Source: Solirubrobacter soli DSM 22325 (GTDB taxonomy: Bacteria; Actinomycetota; Thermoleophilia; Solirubrobacterales; Solirubrobacteraceae). Taken from it: a stretch of 64,000 nucleotides of DNA. The notes beneath the pieces were generated by a model, which made no database searches, was not told where the DNA came from, and saw only the letters and a list, made by a program, of their open reading frames with translations. The position numbers and the translations under genes were made by a program. The stretch spans positions 310,001 to 374,000 of the forward strand of contig NZ_KE384071.1 of the NCBI RefSeq assembly GCF_000423665.1. The letters run 5' to 3'. This document shows, one piece after another, positions 15,255 to 24,289 of the stretch (position 1 is the stretch's first letter; the number at the start of each line of letters is the position of its first letter).

Positions 15255-16166
15255 GTGAGTACGCCCACTGCGCCCACGCCGCACTCAACGTACGGACCCC
15301 CCGTCGACCTCGCGCTGTCGGCCCTCGCCCGGCGCCAGCACGGGCTCGCCACGAAGGATCAAATCGTCGCCGCCGGGCTGACGCAGAGCGGCATCAGGGA
15401 CCGGGTCCACCGCGGTGCGCTGCATCGCGTCTACCGCGGCGTCTACTCGGTCGGCCACGCCTCTCTCTCCCAATACGGCGAGTGGCTCGCGGCCGTCCTC
15501 GCCGCCGGCGACGACACCGGCCTCGGTCACACGGCGGCGACGGAGCTCTTCGAGGTGCGCCGGTGGAGAACGGGCGAGATCCACGTGGTGTCGCCGCGAC
15601 GACGAACGGTGCCCGGCGTCCACGTCCATCGCACCACCCTCCACCCGCTGGACATCGTCGTCTACCGCGGCATCCCCGTGACCAACGTCGCCCGGACGCT
15701 CGTCGACCTCACGGACGTCACCGACGAGCACGAGATCCTCGCGATCGTCAGCGAGGCGGCCTGGCGCAAGCGCCTGGACCTCGACGCCGTGCAACGAGCC
15801 ATCGCACGAGCGAACGGCCGCCGCAACCTGCACGCGCTCGAACACGCGATCGCGCGCTATCGCCGCGGCGAGAAGGGCCCCAAGAGCCGCGCCGAACTCA
15901 CCTTCCTGCGACTCGTCCAGCACACGCACCCGCTGTCGAACGCGCACGTCGAGGGCGAGGAGGTCGACGCCCACTGGCCGGATCGCAGGCTCATCGTCGA
16001 GGTCGACGGTCACGGCCACCGGCGGCCAGCCCAGAAACGCGACGACGCACGGCGCGACGCCAAGCTGCGGGCGGCGGGTTGGACCGTCGTCCGATTCGCC
16101 GCCGAGGAGGTGGAACATGCGCCGGAGCGGGTACTCAGTCAACTCGGCAGAACAACAGGTTTGTAA
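15255..16166 (+). CDS. AbiEi N-terminal-like winged helix fused to DUF559 nuclease-like domain
   Basis: A 303-residue protein. The N-terminal part (LARRQHGLATKDQIVAAGLTQSGIRDRVHRGALHRVYRGVYSVG) is the winged-helix and beta-hairpin module of AbiEi-type antitoxins. The C-terminal 100 residues have a Vsr/DUF559-type PD-(D/E)xK fold pattern with DAHWPDRRLIVEVDGHGHR and GWTVVRFAAEEV; E and D of EVDG are likely metal ligands. Solitary fusions of this kind are abundant in actinobacteria, usually without an AbiEii toxin, and their function is unknown. It is not part of an AbiE pair here. The start is GTG. The stop codon lies inside the first LacI operator. Confidence 0.8.
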   Translation: MSTPTAPTPHSTYGPPVDLALSALARRQHGLATKDQIVAAGLTQSGIRDRVHRGALHRVYRGVYSVGHASLSQYGEWLAAVLAAGDDTGLGHTAATELFEVRRWRTGEIHVVSPRRRTVPGVHVHRTTLHPLDIVVYRGIPVTNVARTLVDLTDVTDEHEILAIVSEAAWRKRLDLDAVQRAIARANGRRNLHALEHAIARYRRGEKGPKSRAELTFLRLVQHTHPLSNAHVEGEEVDAHWPDRRLIVEVDGHGHRRPAQKRDDARRDAKLRAAGWTVVRFAAEEVEHAPERVLSQLGRTTGL

Positions 16167-16201
16167 GCGCTTACAGCGAGGTACCCATGTAAGCGCTTAC
16201 A
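16162..16201. promoter_or_regulatory. Two identical LacI-family operators
   Basis: The 14-bp palindrome TGTAAGCGCTTACA occurs perfectly twice, at 16162-16175 and 16188-16201, with 26 bases between centres (about two and a half helical turns) and GCG after each. This is the classical LacI/GalR-type operator with the central CG step. It lies 40-80 bases upstream of the LacI gene that heads the sugar operon, so it should mediate autoregulation of the whole operon. Confidence 0.93.
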
Positions 16202-16241
16202 GCGTGCCGAGCGGGAGACCGGCGACGCGTGAGCTGGAGCG

Positions 16242-17264
16242 ATGACAGCGCCACGCGCGAACATCTATGCCGTCGCCGAGCGCGCCGGCGTCTCGATCGC
16301 CACCGTGAGCCGCGTGCAGCGCGGCGTCGGGCCGGTGAGCACCGAGACGCGCGAGCGGGTGGAGCAGGCGATCGACGAGCTGGGCTACAGCCCGGACCCG
16401 ACGGGCCGCGCGCTCGCGGGTCAGCGGCTGGACGCGATCGGGATCGTGTTCCCCGACCTCGCGGGCCCGTACTACTCGGCGGTCCTGCTCGGCGCCGAGG
16501 CGGCCAGCGTGTCAGCGGGCTCGAGCCTGCTGATCCTGGCGACGCACGGCCGCCCGAGGGCGAGTGAGCTCGCGCGGGAGCTGTCGGCGCGGGTCGATGG
16601 GCTGATCGTCATGGGTCGCACGGTGGATGACGCCACCGTGCGGGCACTGGCCGCACGGGTACCGCTCGTGCTGCTGGCGCGGGAGCCCGTGGACGATCTG
16701 CCCACGGTCCGCAGCGCGAATCGCGAGCCGGCGGGTCGGCTCGTGGCGCACCTGGTCGAGATCCATGACCACACGCGCCTCTCCTTCATCGGCGACCCGG
16801 GCGCGTCACCGGACGCCGAAGACCGCTGGCAGGGGTTCCTGGACGCGCACGACGCGCTGGGAGTGCCGGCACCGCCCGCCGCCTTCGCGGCCCCGTTCCA
16901 TGAGCGCGGGGGCCGGGAGGCGGCGGGCGCCGCCTTGGACCAACGCACACCGCCGTCGGCGCTGGTGTGCGCCTCCGACGAGATCGCCATCGGCGCGTAC
17001 GGCGCGCTGAGGGAGCGGGGCCTGCGCCCTGGGATCGACGTCGCCGTCACCGGATGGGACGACATCCAGCTCGCGCATTTCGTCTCACCCGCCTTGACCA
17101 CCGTCCGCCAGCCGATGGACCGGCTGGGCCGCATCGCCGCGGAGCTGCTCGCGCAGCGCGTGGCGGGCGCGCCCGCCGAGTCGCAGACGCTGCAGTGCGA
17201 GTTGGTCGTCCGCGCGAGCTGCGGCTGCGAGATGCCGCTCACCACCAGGGAGGTAGTCCGATGA
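16242..17264 (+). CDS. LacI-family transcriptional regulator of the sugar operon
   Basis: A 340-residue regulator. Residues 5-55 are the LacI helix-turn-helix and hinge (IYAVAERAGVSIATVSRV...ALAGQRLDAIGIVF). The rest is a periplasmic-binding-protein-like ligand domain with the usual GWDDIQLAHFVSPALTTVRQP motif. It is the first gene of a coupled operon with an ABC sugar transporter and a GH39-like glycosidase, so the inducer is probably a sugar released from, or imported for, that glycosidase. The upstream region contains two perfect palindromic operators. The stop overlaps the SBP start (ATGA). Confidence 0.94.
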   Translation: MTAPRANIYAVAERAGVSIATVSRVQRGVGPVSTETRERVEQAIDELGYSPDPTGRALAGQRLDAIGIVFPDLAGPYYSAVLLGAEAASVSAGSSLLILATHGRPRASELARELSARVDGLIVMGRTVDDATVRALAARVPLVLLAREPVDDLPTVRSANREPAGRLVAHLVEIHDHTRLSFIGDPGASPDAEDRWQGFLDAHDALGVPAPPAAFAAPFHERGGREAAGAALDQRTPPSALVCASDEIAIGAYGALRERGLRPGIDVAVTGWDDIQLAHFVSPALTTVRQPMDRLGRIAAELLAQRVAGAPAESQTLQCELVVRASCGCEMPLTTREVVR

Positions 17265-18499
17265 TGCGAACGACGATCGCGGCCGCCACGGCCGCGCTCG
17301 CCCTGCTCGTGGCCGCGTGCGGGGGCGGCGGCTCGAGCAGCGGCGCACCGATCTCGAACGGCAAGGCCAGCGGCACGATCAACGTCTGGGCCTGGGGCAA
17401 CGAGGGCGAGATCCTCGGCAAGCTCACGAAGGAGTTCGAGGCCGAGAACCCGGGCGTGAAGGTCAACGTGACCTCCATCCCCGTCGACGCCTCGCACGAC
17501 AAGATCCTCACGAGCATCGCGGGCGGGCAGGCGCCCGACGTCGCGATGGTCGGCACGACCTGGATGGGCGAGCTCGCCCGCACGCAGGCGCTCGAAGAGG
17601 CGCCGAGCAGCATCGACCAGTCGCAGTTCTTCAAGGGCGCCGCCGACACGGTCAAGGTCGACGGCAAGACCTACGGCGTGCCGTGGTACGTCGAGACGCG
17701 CCTCCTCTACTACCGCACGGACATCGCCAGGAAGGCCGGCGTCACCGAGCCACCCAAGACCTGGGACGAGCTCAAGACGATGGCGCGCGCGATGCAGGAC
17801 AAGGGCGGCGCCAAGTACGGCATCAACCTCTCGACCAACAACTGGCAGGAGTACCTGCCGTTCGTGTGGCAGGCGGGCGGTGACCTCGCGCAGGGCGACA
17901 AGTTCACGCTCAACACGCCGCAGGGCGCGGAGGCGACCGCGTTCTACAAGTCCTTCGCCGACGAGGGCCTGAGCCCGAACACGACCAAGCAGGGCTTCGA
18001 CATCACGCCCGCGTTCGTGCGCGGCACGCACCCGATGTTCTTCTCCGGCCCGTGGCACATGGGCCTGATCAAGGAGGCGGGCGGCGCGGGGTTCGACTCC
18101 AAGTGGGCGGTGGCGCCGATGCCGACCAAGGAGACCAACACGTCCTTCGTCGGCGGCTCCAACTGGGCCGTGTTCAAGTCGAGCAAGAACCGCGACGCCG
18201 CCTGGAAGTTCGTCGAGTGGACGGCCAAGCCCGAGACGCAGGCCAAGTGGTACGAGATCTCGAGCGACCTGCCGGCCAATCAGGCCGCCTGGGACCTGCC
18301 GGCGCTCAAGGACGACCCCAACGTCGAGGTCTTCGGCAAGCAGCTGGAGAACGCGAAGTCGCCGCCGCCGTTCCCGAAGTGGGAGGAGATCGGCACCGCG
18401 CTCAACAACGAGCTCGACAAGGTCATCCGCACCCAGGACACCGGCCGGCAGGCCGCTGAGCAGCTCGAGAAGACAGTCGACTCGATCGGGACTGCGTGA
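17261..18499 (+). CDS. Sugar ABC transporter substrate-binding lipoprotein
   Basis: A 412-residue family-1 extracellular solute-binding protein. The N-terminus is a lipoprotein signal with lipobox LLVAAC (C20), then a Gly/Ser linker. The mature protein begins with the typical INVWAWGNEGEILGKLTKEFEAENPGVKV strand-helix and has the SBP1 core (FVGGSNWAVFKSSKNRDAAWKFVEW). It captures an oligosaccharide for the two permeases encoded immediately downstream. The ATPase (MsmX/MalK type) is absent from this operon, so a shared ATPase encoded elsewhere is likely. The first of two consecutive ATGs is used because it overlaps the LacI stop. Confidence 0.93.
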   Translation: MMRTTIAAATAALALLVAACGGGGSSSGAPISNGKASGTINVWAWGNEGEILGKLTKEFEAENPGVKVNVTSIPVDASHDKILTSIAGGQAPDVAMVGTTWMGELARTQALEEAPSSIDQSQFFKGAADTVKVDGKTYGVPWYVETRLLYYRTDIARKAGVTEPPKTWDELKTMARAMQDKGGAKYGINLSTNNWQEYLPFVWQAGGDLAQGDKFTLNTPQGAEATAFYKSFADEGLSPNTTKQGFDITPAFVRGTHPMFFSGPWHMGLIKEAGGAGFDSKWAVAPMPTKETNTSFVGGSNWAVFKSSKNRDAAWKFVEWTAKPETQAKWYEISSDLPANQAAWDLPALKDDPNVEVFGKQLENAKSPPPFPKWEEIGTALNNELDKVIRTQDTGRQAAEQLEKTVDSIGTA

Positions 18500-19389
18500 C
18501 GACCCTCTCGACGCGCCGCAACCTCGCGGGTTGGGGGTTCTCCGCCCCCTTCACCGCGATCCTCGGCCTGTTCCTGCTGGTCCCGATCGGAGCGTCGCTG
18601 GTCATCAGCTTCACGAGCTTCTCGATCGGCAACATCCAGGCCTGGGGAACGACCGAGTTCGTCGGCCTCGACAACTACACGAAGCTCTTCGACGACCCGG
18701 TCTTCACCCGCGCGCTGCGCAACACGGCGTACTTCGTCGTCGTCGGCGTGCCGTGCACGCTCGCGCTCGGGCTGCTGCTGGCGGTCGCGCTCAACCAGGG
18801 CATCGGGAGGCTGCGCGGGGTCTTCCGCGTCGCCTTCTACCTGCCGGTGGTCACGAGCATCGTCGCGATCGCCGTCGTCTGGCGCTACATGCTCGACCCG
18901 GACGTCGGCATCCTCAACGCCGCGCTGGCGCAGGTGGGGATCGACGGACCGGACTGGCTCGGCGACCCCAAGACGACGATGCCCTCGATCATCGCGCTCG
19001 CGGTCTGGCGCAACATCGGCAACGCGATGGTGATCTTCCTCGCCGCGCTGCAGACCGTCGACCCGCAGCTCTACGAGGCCGCGCGCGTGGACGGCGCCAA
19101 GGGCCGCCAGCTGTTCCGCCACGTGACCGTGCCGATGCTGCGCCCGGCGATCCTGTTCACGGCGGTCATCACATCGATCGGCTACCTGCAGGTCTTCGAG
19201 GAGCCGTTCGTGATGACCGGGCCGCAGGGCGGCGCCGACCAGTCGGGCTTCACCGCCTCGATGTTCGTCTACCAGCAGGGCTTCCGGTTCTTCAACCTGG
19301 GCTACGCGAGCGCCGCGGCGTACACGCTGTTCGTGTTCATCGCCGTGCTGGCGATCGTCCAGTTCCGCGTGCTGAGGCCGAAATCATGA
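18496..19389 (+). CDS. Sugar ABC transporter permease, MalF type
   Basis: A 297-residue inner-membrane protein with six predicted transmembrane helices. The EAA loop (LYEAARVDGAKGRQLFRHVTVPML), which contacts the ATPase, is near residues 190-215. Sequence and length place it in the MalF/UgpA group of carbohydrate-uptake family 1. It begins with GTG overlapping the SBP stop and overlaps the next permease gene by four bases. Confidence 0.93.
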   Translation: MTTLSTRRNLAGWGFSAPFTAILGLFLLVPIGASLVISFTSFSIGNIQAWGTTEFVGLDNYTKLFDDPVFTRALRNTAYFVVVGVPCTLALGLLLAVALNQGIGRLRGVFRVAFYLPVVTSIVAIAVVWRYMLDPDVGILNAALAQVGIDGPDWLGDPKTTMPSIIALAVWRNIGNAMVIFLAALQTVDPQLYEAARVDGAKGRQLFRHVTVPMLRPAILFTAVITSIGYLQVFEEPFVMTGPQGGADQSGFTASMFVYQQGFRFFNLGYASAAAYTLFVFIAVLAIVQFRVLRPKS

Positions 19390-20267
19390 CCGCGCTGCCG
19401 CTCTCGACGACGCGCCGCCGCACGAAGCGCAGGACCCATCGCGAGGTCAAGGGCAGGGCGCCGCTGTGGCTGTTCGTGCTGCTCTTCCTCGGGCTGATCC
19501 TGATGGTCGGGCCGTTCATCTGGATGCTGCTCGGCGCGTTCAAGACCAACGCCGACTTCGTCCGCACGACACCCACGCTGCTGCCCGAGACGTGGACGTT
19601 CGACAACTTCAGCCGGCTGTTCTCCAAGCAGGACTTCTTCCGCTATTTCGTCAACAGCGTGGGCATCGCGATCGTCGTCACCGTCGCCAATTGCGTCTTC
19701 TGCTCGATGGCGGGCTACGCGCTGGCGAAGCTGAAGTTCGCCGGGCACCGGCCGCTGATGGGGCTGACGCTGGCAACGCTGATGGTGCCGGGCAGCGTGA
19801 CGCTCGTGCCGCTGTTCGTGCTGATGTCCAAGCTCGGGCTGGTCAACTCCTACGCGGCGGTGACCGTGCCGTTCATGGCGGGCGCGTTCGGCGTGTTCCT
19901 GATGCGCCAGTTCATGCACAGCGTCCCCGACGACCTGATCGACGCGGCACGGATCGACGGCGCGGGCGAGTGGCGGATCTTCTGGCGGATCGTGCTGCCG
20001 CTGCTCAAGCCGGCGCTGGCCGCGCTGGCGGTGTTCCAGTTCCTCGCCACCTGGAACAACTTCCTCTGGCCGCTGGTCGCCCTGACCGACCAGTCCAAGT
20101 ACACGCTTCCCGTCGCGCTGGCGACGTTCTCGATCGGCCAGAACAAAGCCGACTACGGCCTCCTGATGGCGGGCTCGGTCGCGCTCGTGGCCCCGGTGGT
20201 CGTGCTCTTCCTGGCACTCCAGCGCCACTTCACACAGTCGATCGCCATGACGGGGTTGAAGGGATGA
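19386..20267 (+). CDS. Sugar ABC transporter permease, MalG type
   Basis: A 293-residue permease with a basic N-terminal tail of about 30 residues and six transmembrane helices. The EAA loop reads LIDAARIDGAGEWRIFWRIVLPLLKP. It pairs with the MalF-type permease to form the channel. It overlaps the upstream permease (ATGA) and the downstream glycosidase (ATGA), so all five genes from LacI to glycosidase are coupled. Confidence 0.93.
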   Translation: MTALPLSTTRRRTKRRTHREVKGRAPLWLFVLLFLGLILMVGPFIWMLLGAFKTNADFVRTTPTLLPETWTFDNFSRLFSKQDFFRYFVNSVGIAIVVTVANCVFCSMAGYALAKLKFAGHRPLMGLTLATLMVPGSVTLVPLFVLMSKLGLVNSYAAVTVPFMAGAFGVFLMRQFMHSVPDDLIDAARIDGAGEWRIFWRIVLPLLKPALAALAVFQFLATWNNFLWPLVALTDQSKYTLPVALATFSIGQNKADYGLLMAGSVALVAPVVVLFLALQRHFTQSIAMTGLKG

Positions 20268-22006
20268 GCGCACGTGCGCACTGGGAGTCGAACATCTCAA
20301 GACGGCGGGCGAGCCAGGCGCCGCCGCGAAACCTGCCGGCGCCCTCGACGCTGACCGCGAGAGCGGGCTCGGGGCACGTCTCGCTCGAGTGGTCGAGCGT
20401 TGAGGGCGCGGCGGGTTATCTGATCCACCACGCGCCCGGCCCGGACGGGCCGTGGACGCGGCTGGACCACCATTCCCGCGACGTCCTCGCCCACCCCGGC
20501 CCGCGCTACGCCGACACGACGGGCGAGGCCGGCGTCGAGCGCTTCTACGCGATCGCGTCCGTCGCGGGCGCGGACGCGGAGCCGGGCCCGTTGTCGCTGG
20601 TGGTCTCGGCGACCCCGACGAGCGAACCGCGCCCGATCAGCGCCCATGTGGACCTCCACGGCGACGGGGGGCGACTGAACCGCGTGTGGCAGATGGTCGG
20701 CAGCGAGCGGCTCTCGCAGCTCTACACGCCCGGTGTCGGCAAGGAGTTCGAAGCGGCGTTGGCGCTCGCGCGCGATGAGCTCGGCGCGACCCGCGTGCGC
20801 GCACACGCGATCCTCCACGACGACCTGGCGGTGTACCGCTTCGGCGAGCACGACTTCACGATGGTCGACGCCGTCTACGACCGCGTGCTCGAGCTGGGTC
20901 TGCGGCCCGTCGTCGAGCTCTCGTTCATGCCCCGCGAGCTGGCCGAGGATCCGGAGGCGACCGTCTTCGAGTACGGCGCCGGCATCAGCGTCCCGCACGA
21001 CTGGGAGGCGTGGGGGACGCTGTGCGGCGCGCTCGCCGCCCACCTCGTCGAGCGCTACGGGATCGACGAGGTCTCCAGGTGGGGCTTCGAGGTCTGGAAC
21101 GAAGCGAACCTCGACGTCTTCTGGACCGGCACCCGCGAGGACTACTTCCGGCTCTACGACCTCGCGGCCGAGGCGGTCAAGGGGGTCGACGAGCGGCTGC
21201 TGGTCGGCGGTCCCGCGACCGCGGCGGCGGGCTGGATCCCGGACTTCCTCGACCACGTGATCGGCGCGGGCTCGCCGTTGGACTTCCTGACCTCCCACAC
21301 GTACGGCAACCTCCCCCTGGATCTGCGCGAGGCGCTGCGCGTGCGTGGGCTCGAGCACGTCGAGGTCTGGTGGACCGAGTGGGGCGTCACGCCGACCCAC
21401 TTCTACGAGATTAGCGACACGGTGTTCAGCGCCGTGTTCCTCCTACACGGCATGAAGTCCGCCCAGGGCCGCGCGGACGCGCTCGCCTACTGGGTCGTCT
21501 CAGACCACTTCGAGGAGCTCGGCCGCCCGCCCGCGCTGCTGCACGGAGGGTTCGGACTGCTGACCGTCGGCAACCTGCGCAAGCCCCGCTGGTGGGCGCT
21601 GGCGCTCGCGCACCAGCTCGGCGACGAGCTGCTGCCACTCGACCTGTCCGGCGACGGCGCGGGCACGCTGGTCGACGGCTGGGCCGCCCGCGGCGCCGAC
21701 GGCGCGATCGACGTCCTGCTGTGGAACGGCACCCTCGATCAGGAGAAGGCCGGCGGGGACCCGCTGCTGGACCGCACGGTGACGATCACCGGCCTGCCTG
21801 CGGGGCACGCCACGCTGGCGCGCGTGGACGCGACGCACTCGAACCTCGCCGCGCACTGGCACGCGCAACGCCCGTGGCCGACCGAGACCGAGCTCGCGGA
21901 GCTGCGCGCCGCCGACCGCCTGCACGTCGAAGACCTCGGCGACGTCACCGGCGAGGTGACGATCGAGCTGCCGATGCCGGGGATCGCGCGCCTGCGCCTC
22001 ACCTAA
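20264..22006 (+). CDS. GH39-like glycoside hydrolase with N-terminal Fn3-type domain
   Basis: A 580-residue protein without a signal peptide. Residues 25-118 look like a fibronectin-III/purple-acid-phosphatase-like beta domain (LTARAGSGHVSLEWSSVEGAAGYLIHH). A clan GH-A barrel at about 125-460 follows, with WGFEVWNEANLDVFW (acid/base E280) and VEVWWTEWGVTPTHF (nucleophile E372); the WNE...TEWG pattern matches GH39 (beta-xylosidase and alpha-L-iduronidase). A C-terminal beta sandwich completes the protein. The cytoplasmic location and linkage to an ABC importer suggest it cleaves imported xylo- or related oligosaccharides. Exact specificity is not visible. Confidence 0.87.
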   Translation: MSARAHWESNISRRRASQAPPRNLPAPSTLTARAGSGHVSLEWSSVEGAAGYLIHHAPGPDGPWTRLDHHSRDVLAHPGPRYADTTGEAGVERFYAIASVAGADAEPGPLSLVVSATPTSEPRPISAHVDLHGDGGRLNRVWQMVGSERLSQLYTPGVGKEFEAALALARDELGATRVRAHAILHDDLAVYRFGEHDFTMVDAVYDRVLELGLRPVVELSFMPRELAEDPEATVFEYGAGISVPHDWEAWGTLCGALAAHLVERYGIDEVSRWGFEVWNEANLDVFWTGTREDYFRLYDLAAEAVKGVDERLLVGGPATAAAGWIPDFLDHVIGAGSPLDFLTSHTYGNLPLDLREALRVRGLEHVEVWWTEWGVTPTHFYEISDTVFSAVFLLHGMKSAQGRADALAYWVVSDHFEELGRPPALLHGGFGLLTVGNLRKPRWWALALAHQLGDELLPLDLSGDGAGTLVDGWAARGADGAIDVLLWNGTLDQEKAGGDPLLDRTVTITGLPAGHATLARVDATHSNLAAHWHAQRPWPTETELAELRAADRLHVEDLGDVTGEVTIELPMPGIARLRLT

Positions 22007-22042
22007 GGGGCATCACCCGCAACCGCTTCTTCATATGAGACT

Positions 22043-24289
22043 ATGGGTCTCAGTGGTGCGATGCCCCGGATCGCTGCATATTTGACACACAGCTATCGCG
22101 CGGCGGACCGAACCGTCAATGAGTTCTTCTGGGATCTTCTTTGGCAGAGCGGATTCACCTGTACAGTCGACCCGAAGTCGGGCGTCCTGTCAGCGCCGCA
22201 TCTGGAGTTCCTGGTCAAGCGCAGCGCTTGTCTCATCGGGATCATCACGCATCGCGCGTTGCAGCCGTACTACGGGTGCTCGCCGTTCGCGCTCTACGAG
22301 TACGGACTGGCGGTTCTGGCGCAGAAGCCGCACCTCGTGTTCGTCGAAAGCGGGGTGAGCGGCCGCTACTTCCCTCACAGCGCGACCGTGTGCGACTTCG
22401 ATCGCGACCTGCTCGAGGACGACCGCCTCCGGTTCCGCGCGGCGCTCAAGGACCTGAAGGCCGCCACGCCCCCGAATCCTCCGCGACGCAGCAGGCTGCG
22501 AGGGAGGATCGGCCTGATCTTCGATCCCCTTACCGAGAGCGGCAGCTGCTTCCGGGCGATACGTGAGCAGATCCTGGAGCGGGGATATACGCCAGTCGAG
22601 GTCTCGTGGAGGGACTCGAGCAATCTCGATCTCTGTCTCGTACTCGACACGTTCGACCTCGTCGCGATCGATGTCACACCCGGTGGGTTGCCCGCCTGGT
22701 TGTATTCGTTCGTCCATGGCAGAGCAGTCCCAAGCCTTCGACTCCTTCACCTGTCCGCTGAGATCGATAGGGAGGCGTTGGGGCCCCTGGTGAGCGGGCA
22801 ACTTCTCCGCGGCGTCTCAGTCGTGGACGACCCGGTTGTGATCTGGCAGGACTTGGACGAGGCCCGCGAGAAGGTCCGACGTCAACTGCTTCCGTTGTGG
22901 TCGTCCCGAAAGCAATTCAGCACGCTGAGCGACGGGTTGAAGTACTTCCGCGGCCAGGGACGGAAAGGCCGCAAGGTCTTCGTCAGCAACTTCAACGACG
23001 CGAACTCGCTCGCGGAGCGCCTGTCGGCCCGACTCAATGAGGAGGACATCGAGCACTTCCACTACCGGTTCAACAATGCCGCGATTCCGCTCGGCGCGAA
23101 CTGGAAGCAGATGCTCGATCAACTGGTCCATGAAAGCGACCTCTTCGTCGTCCTGGTAACACGCGGGTATCACGACAGCCCGTATGCGCAGAAAGAGTTC
23201 CTTGAAGCCACCAAGGCCGCGAAGGCGGGCAGCCTGCGCGTCGTCCCGTACCTTCTGGACAAGAGTGTGGGTGCAGAGGTGGAGGAACAGGGCAAGGATC
23301 TATCGGACCTCGACGACGAAGCTCGGGTCGAGACGATCGTGCGAGATGTCGATGATCTGCTCGTTCGCGAGCGCGTGGCGCAACCTGTGACCATGGATCA
23401 GTCCCGCTCGGTGGACGTGGCGTTCGTGACGATCTTGCCCGAGGAATACGCCGCGGTTCTCGCGCACGTCGATCGACACGAGGAAGCACGCCCCACACGC
23501 TCGTCGCCGAATCAGCACGCCTGGCAACTCGCTGAGCTCGACACGCTGAGTTATGACCGGCCGTACCGCGCGGTCGTCGCACTGGCCGGCGACCCGGGGA
23601 ACAACAACGCGGTGCTCGTGGTCAAGAACACGATCAAGCGTTTTCGCCCGCGATACGTGCTCCTGGTCGGAATCGCCGGAGGCCTGCTCCCCTTCGGTGT
23701 CAGCGCATTGCCGGAGGGCGACCCGCCGGACCTGATCGCACCTGGCGACCTCGTGATCTCATCTGAGATCTACGGCTACGAGTACGGGAAGATCGATGAG
23801 GGCTTCAGCCCTCGACACAATTTCACGACGCAGGCGGATCCCTCAGTGGTGACGGCCGCTCGCGTCTTCGACTTCAAGAGCCCGGATTGGCACACGAGCA
23901 TCCGGGCCAAGCCGTATACGGAAGGGTGGACCCCCCGGGTCAAGGTGGGCACGATCGCGTCGGGCGACAAGGTTGTCGACAACCCGATGAACGAGTTCTT
24001 CGCGAGCGTCCACAGAAGCTGGCCCAAGCTCATCGCGGTCGAGATGGAGAGCGCCGGGGCCGGCCTCGCCGTCAGGGATGCCGTCGCGGGCGGGCGTGCC
24101 GTCGGGTTCGCGATGATTCGAGGAATCTCGGATGTCCCGCGCCCACCGGCGCCGAATGCCGAGGCGCGCGGGCCGATCTCGCAGCAGACCCGGGAGCGCG
24201 ACACGTGGAAGGCCTATGCGGCCGACGCCGCGGCCACATTCGCCACGGCAATGGTGCGCTCAAGTTGGCCGGTTCCTCCGAGGGGTTAG
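22043..24289 (+). CDS. TIR-like/TIR/purine-nucleosidase multidomain protein, putative immune effector
   Basis: A 748-residue soluble protein with no transmembrane segment. Domain order as I read it: a degenerate TIR-like or flavodoxin-like domain at 8-120 (IAAYLTHSYRAADRTVNEFFWDLL); a second Rossmann-like domain at 155-270 (IGLIFDPLTESGSCFRAIREQI); a canonical TIR at 309-440 (KVFVSNFNDANSLAERLSARL, then SDLFVVLVTRGYHDSPYAQKEF, putative catalytic E385); and an MTA/SAH-nucleosidase-like phosphorylase domain at 457-740 with GIAGG (543-547), VEMESAG (E669) and RGISD (D697). The two acidic residues correspond to the ribose-binding Glu and catalytic Asp of MTA/SAH nucleosidases. Codons are less GC-rich than those of the flanking operons, suggesting transfer. 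The end overlaps a convergent RyR-domain gene by four bases. TIR and nucleosidase domains are known NAD/nucleotide-consuming effectors; the immune role is inference. Confidence 0.72.
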   Translation: MGLSGAMPRIAAYLTHSYRAADRTVNEFFWDLLWQSGFTCTVDPKSGVLSAPHLEFLVKRSACLIGIITHRALQPYYGCSPFALYEYGLAVLAQKPHLVFVESGVSGRYFPHSATVCDFDRDLLEDDRLRFRAALKDLKAATPPNPPRRSRLRGRIGLIFDPLTESGSCFRAIREQILERGYTPVEVSWRDSSNLDLCLVLDTFDLVAIDVTPGGLPAWLYSFVHGRAVPSLRLLHLSAEIDREALGPLVSGQLLRGVSVVDDPVVIWQDLDEAREKVRRQLLPLWSSRKQFSTLSDGLKYFRGQGRKGRKVFVSNFNDANSLAERLSARLNEEDIEHFHYRFNNAAIPLGANWKQMLDQLVHESDLFVVLVTRGYHDSPYAQKEFLEATKAAKAGSLRVVPYLLDKSVGAEVEEQGKDLSDLDDEARVETIVRDVDDLLVRERVAQPVTMDQSRSVDVAFVTILPEEYAAVLAHVDRHEEARPTRSSPNQHAWQLAELDTLSYDRPYRAVVALAGDPGNNNAVLVVKNTIKRFRPRYVLLVGIAGGLLPFGVSALPEGDPPDLIAPGDLVISSEIYGYEYGKIDEGFSPRHNFTTQADPSVVTAARVFDFKSPDWHTSIRAKPYTEGWTPRVKVGTIASGDKVVDNPMNEFFASVHRSWPKLIAVEMESAGAGLAVRDAVAGGRAVGFAMIRGISDVPRPPAPNAEARGPISQQTRERDTWKAYAADAAATFATAMVRSSWPVPPRG

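Noticed and set aside
15255..16166. Two-gene AbiE toxin-antitoxin system
   Set aside because: There is no AbiEii nucleotidyltransferase next to it. The protein is a single fusion with a nuclease-like domain, and the next gene is a LacI regulator of sugar uptake.
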